DNA of 45,169 nt, from contig JAULBX010026619.1 of the NCBI GenBank assembly GCA_032358255.1, positions 1-45,169 on the forward strand, in the 5' to 3' direction. The notes beneath the pieces were generated by a model that saw only the letters and a list, made by a program, of their open reading frames with translations, did not search any database and was not told the origin of the DNA. The DNA comes from Heterotrichella gracilis. Its lineage: Eukaryota; Sar; Xanthophyceae; Tribonematales; Xanthonemataceae. The number at the start of each line of letters is the position of its first letter. Positions within the stretch are counted from its first letter, which is position 1. Below are positions 38,561-45,169 of this stretch, piece by piece. Made by a program: the position numbers and the translations under genes.

Positions 38561-39430
38561 AAACAATGCTGTAGACAAAAATTCAAGAACCTGCAGTGAA
38601 GCACAACTCGCCGTAAACGTACAGCAAAGCGTGCACCCACAGAAGAAAGTAACTTGCTGTGCACACAACTTGGTGGCAACATGATGAGTACTCATGATCA
38701 TGCTCAGAAGTTCCGAAACCAAGATACTTAGTTTTGGTTCCAGTGCGTGCGACACCCAAGGTATAAAGCTAATCTGCAATGTTGTTCACCTAAGTATTGT
38801 ATACCTAAGGCTATACGTCCGAAAAGCACCCACCAACTGGACACCAGGGTGGGTGACATGCATGCATTGCTTTCGGTACAAGATGACCACGCAGCTGACG
38901 AGATGTATATGGGCCTGCCGCAGCGCTGACTTCCAAGAACGGTGCTGAAGCATGTTATTCTCATCACCCACCTTTTCTAGCAACCTCCTGAGCATATTTG
39001 CAGGTGTACACGCTACTCGAGATGCCACTGATATGATGTGGGGCATATGCGCGGCAGGTGGCCGAAACAAACGCCTTTCTCTGCGAGTGGACGCTGATAA
39101 ACACACCGAGTGGTTGGGTTGAAGGACCAATAGTACAACGCTCTTCCTGCATGTTCACGGTGCTGTTTCAAAATGCCTCGAGGGGACTGCAAGTGTCCCC
39201 GGCTCGTCCCAACATTTCTCATTTATTGTATTGATTAATTGTATATTACAAGATTGAAAAGGGTTTCCATAAAATGTTTTGTTAGATACACATTTTGACC
39301 GCTACCCCGCTAGAGTGTGACAGCACACTTCCAATAGATATTCTCAGTATCATAACCACGCTCGACGCTCGTTTGAAGTCCTTTGAATAGCGTGATGCAT
39401 GTCTTGCCTTGCCTCAACCAATTAAGAGAT
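38561..39430. other. Duplicated upstream segment of F-box/SAP copy 2
   Basis: 38590-39190 aligns patchily with 41455-42010 upstream of copy 3: shared GCCGCAGCGC, GACTTCCAA, TAGCAAC, TCCTGA and GCTGATAAACA strings in the same order. The minus strand has a conserved WKSALRQ-type short frame in both. Whether this is promoter, 5' UTR or a former exon is unclear. Confidence 0.5.
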
Positions 39431-39434
39431 GTGG

Positions 39435-39535
39435 CTGGTCACTCTTCCATCCCTGTCCGCGCCCCACACACTTCCTTGCACCTCTGTTTGTGCTGGGGCG
39501 AGTGCGCATTCTGGCACTTCAAGTTGGAGTCGAAT
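39435..39535 (-). pseudogene. Remnant of MYND-finger gene end
   Basis: The minus strand reads LKCQNAHSPQHKQRCKEV, then a stop in the same place as the fuller MYND copy (CQNAHWQQHKRTCKEA, stop at 42614-42616). DNA identity is high over 39400-39510 against 42575-42690. The first zinc ligands are lost. Confidence 0.65.
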
Positions 39536-40151
39536 AGTAATATTGAGAAAACTTGCCCCAGCAACACCTAGTGCGCACTTCAATTTGGTTCAGGTCCGTG
39601 AATTTTGAATTCAAGGTCAGCCACATTTCTTGGCAAGACATGGTCCATGAATTTTGAATTCAAGGCCGGCCTCCAGTGGAGGGTTGTGTACGGCATAGTG
39701 TCTGCCCAAACCATGCATAGAATTCCAATCATTAAATCAATGAACTAAATCAGCTCAACTTGATGCCATTGGGATGGCCTGATGAGCCATGCCGCATGCC
39801 CACCGTCACGGTGACACTGTCAGCAAGTGGCAGCTACTAGCAACACAACACATATTGATGCCTGTCGCCTGTTGGCAACACATATTGATGCCCGCTGCCC
39901 AGGCCAGGAACATGGCATGCACCAGTGGGCGCTCTCTGAGTTCAAGAGCCACATGCACTGTCAGGTTACCCACCAGCGTACTTGCACCATTGCACGCGTC
40001 AGACATCATGTGGAGCGCAAATGCATTCAGTGGAGATCATGGTTCACAATGTTTAATATGTCCCCCGTAAGCATCAGTGCAATGGCCAACTCCATGGCGC
40101 ACCCATGCAGGAAACAAGGCTGAAAATGGCACTGATAGAACTCAAGTAGGA
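39536..40151. other. Intergenic, small direct repeats
   Basis: GTGAATTTTGAATTCAAGG occurs at about 39598-39616, and a close copy (CATGAATTTTGAATTCAAGG) follows roughly 50 bp downstream. ACACATATTGATGCC occurs twice at 39848-39892. No gene supported. Confidence 0.4.
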
Positions 40152-41420
40152 CTACTGCGCCTGACGAGCACCATCTGCCTCAGGATACTGAGGACCTCCC
40201 TCATTTTGCTGCCAGCCAGCCAATTCCATCTCCGAATCAAGGTACCGCAGCAAGGCGCCAATCCGAGGCTTGGGCAGCCCACGTGCGCGCATGCTGGCAG
40301 GCATCTCAGGCCTTTGCAGCGCCAGTCTCCTTGCCACCGCATCCAGCTGCAACGCATCCTGCTCACTGTATGTATGAATTCTTTGATGGTGCTCCCACCC
40401 ACGCAGGACCGCAAACTGCCTGCAGTCTTGGTACCGGGTGTGCTGCTGGTAAAACTCCATCTCATGTACCAGGGTTGCGATGCAGTCTGGGGAGGTGTAA
40501 GCTCTTCCTCGCATAACATACTTGCGGCAGACCCAGGAGAACAGTGCAATGGCGACGGGCTGAACCAGGTTCTTTGCCTGTAGCGCTGCGGTTAGCTCCT
40601 CTAATCGCCATTCTGCGTTCTTTCTCCCACGGTCCTGCCAGAATGGGTCACTGCCCAGCTGTGCCACCAGGTATGCTGCCTGTGTGCCGTGCTTTGCCCT
40701 GGCAAGGCGCCTCACCTCAGCAGCCCTGTACATGCGCCACGTGGTTTGGCTGTTGGGCGGATATGTGATGGCCTTGAAGGCTAGCGTCTGCAGCTCCCCG
40801 TCAGTGAGACCATATTTTTCCCTGGTAAAGTAAAAAAAGTAAAAAGTATCTTATTTTATTTTTATTCACTAAAAGAAAGAAAGAAAGAAAGAAAGGAAAC
40901 GCCCACAGGGCATAGCCAGGCACAACACACAAAATATTAGTAAGGTTGAGGCGTACACTCTGCGACTCGCCTTGTGGCCCAAAATCAGCGCACGCTGCTT
41001 GGGGGCCACTGTACGAGAGCGCAGGTCCTTGTGCATCTCCACCAAGTGGGCTCTGAGCCTGGCTGCAAGCTCTGCCTTCTTGCCCCCTTTGAAAACCCCC
41101 AGGCTGGCAGCAAGCCCTATCAGCTGTGGCCCCGGCATGGCGTCGGTGATCTGCACGTCTGGCGGTAAAGGGCACTCTGGGAGCAAGGACCGAAGCTGCC
41201 TCCAGAGCTCTTGAGAAAGCTCCCGGCAGAGGTGACTGGTAGAGCCCGCCAGTGCCACATATGCTGCCTGCTGGGCAATGTCTTGAAGTGTCCAGAAGGC
41301 ATCTGGGTGGCTGGTCAGGGCGGCAGCGATGAGCTCTATTGCAGGTGCGGGCAGGGAATCCCAGTCTGCTGTAGGTGTCGTTGCCATAGCAGGCGTTGCG
41401 CTGCAGTCAACTTTTGCCAT
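40152..41420 (-). CDS. F-box/SAP-family protein, copy 3 (most complete)
   Basis: Starts at ATG 41420 (MAKVDCSATPAM). It contains the F-box-like segment (DWDSLPAPAIELIAAAL, DAFWTLQDIAQQAA, LSQELWRQLRSLL), then a SAP domain (GLAASLGVFKGGKKAELAAR) and LILGHKASRRVYAS. After an intron of about 100 bp it continues from 40821 (EKYGLTDGEL, YRAAEVRRLARAKHGTQAA) to the stop at 40152. The intron contains an (AAAG)n/(TTTC)n microsatellite. The exact donor is uncertain (GTGTTGTGC near 40920 fits the phase). The block around GLTD.DL and RARAKHG resembles the C-terminal part of XPA-like DNA-damage proteins (tentative). It is in tandem with copy 2 and intact where copy 2 is broken. Confidence 0.7.
40873..40898 (+). 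repeat. (AAAG)n microsatellite
   Basis: Five to six AAAG units inside the intron of F-box/SAP copy 3. Confidence 0.9.
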
Positions 41421-42613
41421 CGTTGAAAGTAGGGGCGTGGATACACACTGGAGGACCTGCACTGAAGCACAGAGCGTAAAGCGGTCACATAAGAGAAGTA
41501 CCTTGCACCAGGAGTTGTAGCAACTAGGGGCTAGTTACCAATAGCCACACATTGGCAATGCATGCTGTTTGCTTCTGAAACAGAAATAATTGGGTGCACA
41601 GGTGCGACACATAAGGTACAAAAGCCCCATAAGCTCTATGCTGTTGTTGCAACTTGCTAGCAGGACACGTCTGAAAGCACATTGTACCCAAAGCTGTTTA
41701 CCAGCCCTGGCTATAGTGCAGCACGGCATGAACACGAGGTAAAAGATGGACCTGCCGCAGCGCCGACTTCCAAATACGTTGCTAAGGGTGAACCACGTCC
41801 ATATATCCACGCACCTTCTTTAGCAACTTCCTGACCAGAACTGCAGGGTGTACTCGACAGCAGGTGTCAGGATGCATGCATGCTAAATGAGCAGCGGTGC
41901 TTTCTGCAGAAGAAAATGAGCGCCTTGTCTGCAAACCGACGCTGATAAACATATCACGCGTTTGTATCGATGTTCCTACTGATATATGGTGTGGAACTCC
42001 AATATTTGAGCTCGTGCCCTGAGCTCGTCCCACAAATTCCAGCATTAAAGCTTGTCATTTACTGTGCAATTTACAAAAAAAATACATCTTATTTTGACAA
42101 CAATAAATAGGTGTAAATCCTGTCATTTACATATAACGCGTAAATACGATATAGTAAGTTATTAATAGTAACGTCAAGATTTTTTGCTGCCTGGACCATA
42201 CAAATGGAGTGAAGTCCATATGGAAGCAAAGCAAATGAATTCAGTGAGCTTGCAAATAGCACGAAATAAGAAAATCTTTTCATAACTGCCGGAGAGGAAA
42301 AGCACAACAATTACAGCCCTTAGAGAAAAACCCAAACCCAAATATTGACAGAAAAACAGCCAGCAGTGACAAATAGCCCTATATAGTAGTGCGCACCATG
42401 GCAGCAACGGGTGGTGCAACCAGATCACGATCTTCACCCAAAATGCAATTCCAGTCACCTAACGCCAACAACTACCGCCTTGCTAAATGGTCCGCCCAGC
42501 ACAACTTCAATAAGAGGTTGCCGAGTACCGTACCGGTAGTTTGATAAGATTTGGCAAGTAGTTCTGTGCAGGTTGACCATGCCTCGCTTCACCCAATCAA
42601 GAGATGTGGCTGG
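41421..42613. other. Upstream region of F-box/SAP copy 3, part of the segmental duplication
   Basis: 41455-42010 matches 38590-39190 as described there. 42060-42470 is AT-rich, with no supported gene. Confidence 0.45.
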
Positions 42614-44465
42614 CTACTCCTCCCCCCCTGCCCGCACCCCACGCGCCTCCTTACACGTCCGCTTGTGCTGCTGCCAGTGCGCATTCTGGCACTCACTCCC
42701 GCAGTACCGCACCAACCCACACGGGCACTTGCTTATGGAAATATCCCCACCGCCGCCACCCCGCATTTGCTGCAGATCCTCCCCTTTTTCTTCTTCTTCT
42801 TCTTCTTCTCTTCCGTATGCTCCCCTTGCTGCGCCATGCTAGAAACACCACGCCCTGTGCCACCACTGGACCCTTCGGCATCCTCATGCACGTGCCCGGC
42901 ATCTGTAGCATGTATACCAGCATGTGTATCCCGGCTTGGCGGGTGGCCATCATCTGTGGGTGCTGGTGTGGACTTTATTTTTCTTTTTCTTTATTTTTTG
43001 GGGACGCGCCTGCTTCCCCACTGGTGACTGGCCCCTCGGTGGGAGATGCCGCGCTTGCTTCCTTCCTGCTGGGTGGCCCTTCAGTGGATGAGGCTGGGGT
43101 GGTGGTGGTGGGTGTCCCACTGGTACTGGGGTTAGGAGGCTGGTCGCCTTGGGTCAGAAACAGCCAGCCGCGCTGCATGCTGCGCCAGCGCGTCTGCCTT
43201 CCAAGGGGGACACGCAATTGTCCTTGTGTGCGCTGGGCTGGGAGCAAAGGATGCGCTTTGGCAGCCAGTAGATGCCGCTTGTCCACCACCGGGAGTGCTT
43301 TGGTCTCTACTCGGTGCGGCTTGGTCCCCATTTGATGCAGGCGCTTCATCACCAATGGATTGCCCCCTTGAGGCTTCCAGATGCTGCTGGCGCATGATGC
43401 GTGTGTGCATAGCCACCATCTGAGCACCGGGTGGGAGAGTGTTAGGGTTTTTAGGGGATTACAGGCGTAGGGTGGTTAGGGTTTAGGGTGCATGGCCACC
43501 ATCTGAGCACCAAGGGGGGAATGTGTTAGGGTTTTTAGGGGGGTTCAGAGGTACGGTGGTTAGGGTTTAGGATGCGCGGCCACTATCTGAGACCATGGGG
43601 GGCGAGCTGTTTGGGGGTGGCAGCACACTGTGAAGACGTGCTGTTTAGGCTTTAGGGTTTGGAGGAGGTGGGAGGTGGCATGAGCACCTGAGAATCCTGC
43701 TTTTTACCCAGGACTGAAGGGGTCCAGTGCCCGCTTATGGCATGCTCCAGCTGGTTGAGTTGCAGGAATCCCTAGAGTACGCATGGCGACAACATCATAA
43801 CAGATGCGTGTAGCAGCGCTGCTCACCTTTTTCTTCAAATTTGGGGCGATCCTGAACTCACCCAGGTCGCGAGAGTACTCGACCTTGCCGGGGGGGGAAG
43901 TGCGTACTCTTTGGACCGTGGGGGTCCACGTAGAATGCCATCCGCTTACCAGCACTGCAACAGCATGGGTGTGGGTTCAGGTCTCTGAAAGATGTATTAT
44001 AAAAATTGAAGTTACATAATAATATCAAAATGACCTGACCGCACCACTGCCACCTGGCAGGAAGTGGCTCCTGAGCGTACCAACCCTGCCCAGTCCACGC
44101 CTTCAGACAGCAACGATGTTGCCAATAGGGTTTAGGTTTTAGGCTTTAACACCATCCCCTGACTGCTGGAGGTGTCACCCCAGGGGGCAATACAACTCGG
44201 TCACACCAAGTTAACGCAGTTAACAGAAATACTACCACTTTTTACCTGCTAGCAGGGGCAGGCCAAGGGCATGCCTCCTGCCATGACGCTGTGGCAGCAC
44301 AGAGGGGGTCCAGCAACATACAGCAGGTGGTCATGAGTCAAGACTCGAGACTCATGAGGTCATGCTGTGTGCATAACACACCTTGGCCACTTGACACCTC
44401 TGAGACAGCAGCGATTGCGACCAGCAGGTTCCACAGCTCCACACCTTCATGGCTAACCACGCCGC
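42614..44465 (-). CDS. MYND zinc-finger protein, multi-exon, only partly resolved
   Basis: The 3' exon (stop at 42614-42616) encodes a MYND-type finger: CPCGLVRYCGSECQNAHWQQ, then HKRTC. It is preceded by a poly-Glu/Lys stretch from a (CTT)n repeat. Further upstream on the minus strand are coding-like pieces: about 43420-43130 (MHTRIMRQQHLEASRGQ, then Ser/Ala/Pro-rich); 43708-43771 (FLQLNQLEHAISGHWTPSVL); 43827-43954 (KRMAFYVDPHGPKSTHF, then a frame change at a G8 run, then VEYSRDLGEFRIAPNLKKK); and about 44385-44465 (HEGVELWNLLVAIAAVSEV). Phases do not all fit, so exon limits are provisional. MYND fingers mediate protein contacts. I do not recognise the N-terminal part. Confidence 0.45.
42784..42810 (+). 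repeat. (CTT)n microsatellite coding poly-Glu on the minus strand
   Basis: About seven CTT triplets, translated as a Glu run (or Lys/Arg in other frames) before the MYND finger. Confidence 0.9.
43440..43660 (-). repeat. Tandem copies of a MYND-gene exon start with telomere-like units
   Basis: The exon-start segment (plus-strand GCATRGCCACCATCTGAGCACC) occurs at 43408-43430, 43490-43512 and, diverged, 43574-43596, at about 83-bp spacing. Between the copies lie GTTAGGGTTTTTAGGG and GGTTAGGGTTTAGG units. Confidence 0.85.
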
Positions 44466-44936
44466 TGGAGGGACGATGCACGTTGCAATTTTGTGACCAG
44501 AGGTGTTTAATGGGTGCATTACATAGAGCAGGGTACGCTGCCCAGCTTTGGCATTTGCATATGGAGCCAGGGGGGAACCCTGCGCGGGGGCCTGGGGAGG
44601 AAGAGGAGGGGGTGTTAAAAGGGGGTGGATAGCTGTGGGAGGGGGTGTTAAAAGTTGTGGGGAGGTGGGGAGTGTGGATAGCTGTGGGGAGGGAGTGGTG
44701 AAGGGGGCAAATGGGGGTTTGAGGTGGGTGGCTGCCCTGTGCTGCCCTCACCCACTTCCACCCTCAAATTCCTTCCCAGGAAATTCCATGTGGGGGGGAA
44801 CTGGAGGAACAACTTGACAACCCTATTACATCCCCTATTTGCAAAACTGAACAGGAACTGCCCGTGGTTATATTAGACGGGCTGCAGGTGGAAGTGGTGG
44901 ACAAGTTCACCTGTTTAGGAAGTGTCATTAATGACA

Positions 44937-44964
44937 CGAAAAGTGTCATTAATGACACTTTTCG
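44937..44964. repeat. 28-bp perfect palindrome
   Basis: CGAAAAGTGTCATT followed by its exact reverse complement. The core GTGTCATTAATGACAC (16 bp, also palindromic) is already present once at 44922-44937 in the LINE sequence. Confidence 0.93.
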
Positions 44965-44969
44965 TCATG

Positions 44970-45044
44970 AGTGGCTATCAGTAATAACGGATCACAAAGT
45001 GGCTATCAGTAATAACGGATCACAAAGTGGCTATCAGTAATAAC
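44970..45044 (+). repeat. 28-bp tandem repeat, about 2.7 copies
   Basis: Unit AGTGGCTATCAGTAATAACG plus GATCACAA at 44970-44997, 44998-45025 and 45026-45044 (partial). The first two are identical. Confidence 0.95.
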
Positions 45045-45067
45045 AATATTGGTAATAGTCAGCTTAA

Positions 45068-45121
45068 ATCTCCGCGTCTAAAGTGTTATCTCACTAGGGA
45101 TAACACTTTAGACGCGGAGAT
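45068..45121. repeat. 23-bp perfect inverted repeat with 8-base loop
   Basis: 45068-45090 is the exact reverse complement of 45099-45121. The right arm is LINE coding sequence, so the left arm is an inverted copy of it. Confidence 0.94.
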
Positions 45122-45169
45122 ATCACACCGCCTTAGCCGTGCAGGTGGCGCCTTTGCGTCGCTCAGAGG

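Larger units (their letters stand above)
44773..45169 (+). mobile_element. Non-LTR retrotransposon (LINE-type) reverse-transcriptase ORF fragment
   Basis: The frame ELEEQLDNPITSPICKTE, then LDGLQVEVVDKFTCLGSVIN, matches the region just after the RT core of LINE elements (V.G..LE.VD.F.YLGS). It resumes at the window end with LDAEISHRLSRAGGAFASLR, the usual following helix. The two parts are split by about 166 bp of palindromic and tandem-repeat DNA (44936-45101). The upstream RT core is not visible in the window, so the copy is 5'-truncated or rearranged and continues to the right. Confidence 0.72.

Noticed and set aside
42089-42458. Minus-strand hydrophobic open frames
   Set aside because: AT-rich intergenic DNA; Phe/Leu-rich translation reflects composition, and no homologous copy exists in the paired duplicated segment.

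Overview
The window looks like nuclear DNA of a green alga, probably a chlorophycean of the Chlamydomonadales type. The genes are intron-rich with GC-rich exons and GT-AG introns. Degenerate plant-type telomere-like units (TTTAGGG / CCCTAAA) are scattered through introns, a TGTAA polyadenylation-type signal is visible, and the families present (REJ-type surface protein, F-box, BTB, scramblase, RNF121, Sfp-type PPTase) are eukaryotic. I see no prokaryotic operons, tRNA, rRNA or CRISPR. The species assignment is inference.

Layout. 1-10963 (+): the 3' 18 exons of a large REJ/PKD-like type I membrane protein with a single C-terminal membrane helix. 12381-13853 (-): BTB-BACK-SPRY protein with a frame break or small intron before the SPRY domain. 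16606-18097 (+): F-box copy 1 of a three-member F-box/SAP family. 19107-19578 (-): a three-exon gene for a 98-residue single-helix protein, divergent from 20036-23224 (+), a complete five-exon 4'-phosphopantetheinyl transferase with a transit-like N-terminus. 25267-26533 (+): a frameshifted F-box/LRR gene. 27671-32131 (-): a complete eight-exon mitochondrial-type phospholipid scramblase, head-to-head with 32509-36341 (+), a complete eight-exon RNF121-type RING ubiquitin ligase with a possible alternative last exon. 37377-38560 (-) and 40152-41420 (-): F-box/SAP copies 2 and 3, inside a tandem segmental duplication that also carries a MYND-finger gene end (remnant near 39435-39535; fuller copy 42614-about 44465, -). 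44773-45169 (+): end of a non-LTR retrotransposon reverse-transcriptase ORF, interrupted by a palindrome-rich insertion.

The most striking signal is not a single gene. In every well-resolved multi-exon gene except the small one, introns contain decaying tandem copies of the neighbouring exon edge together with its splice site. In several cases there are two or three copies at 85-200 bp spacing, often beside telomere-like repeats. This looks like repeated small tandem duplications across splice junctions that lengthen introns and sometimes create candidate alternative exons (best case: the RNF121 last exon).

Functionally, many of the genes are ubiquitin-system adaptors or ligases (BTB, three F-box/SAP, F-box/LRR, RNF121). 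Co-regulation cannot be shown from sequence. Several reading-frame breaks (BTB, F-box/LRR, F-box/SAP copy 2, the MYND gene at a G8 run) could be real decay or assembly indels.
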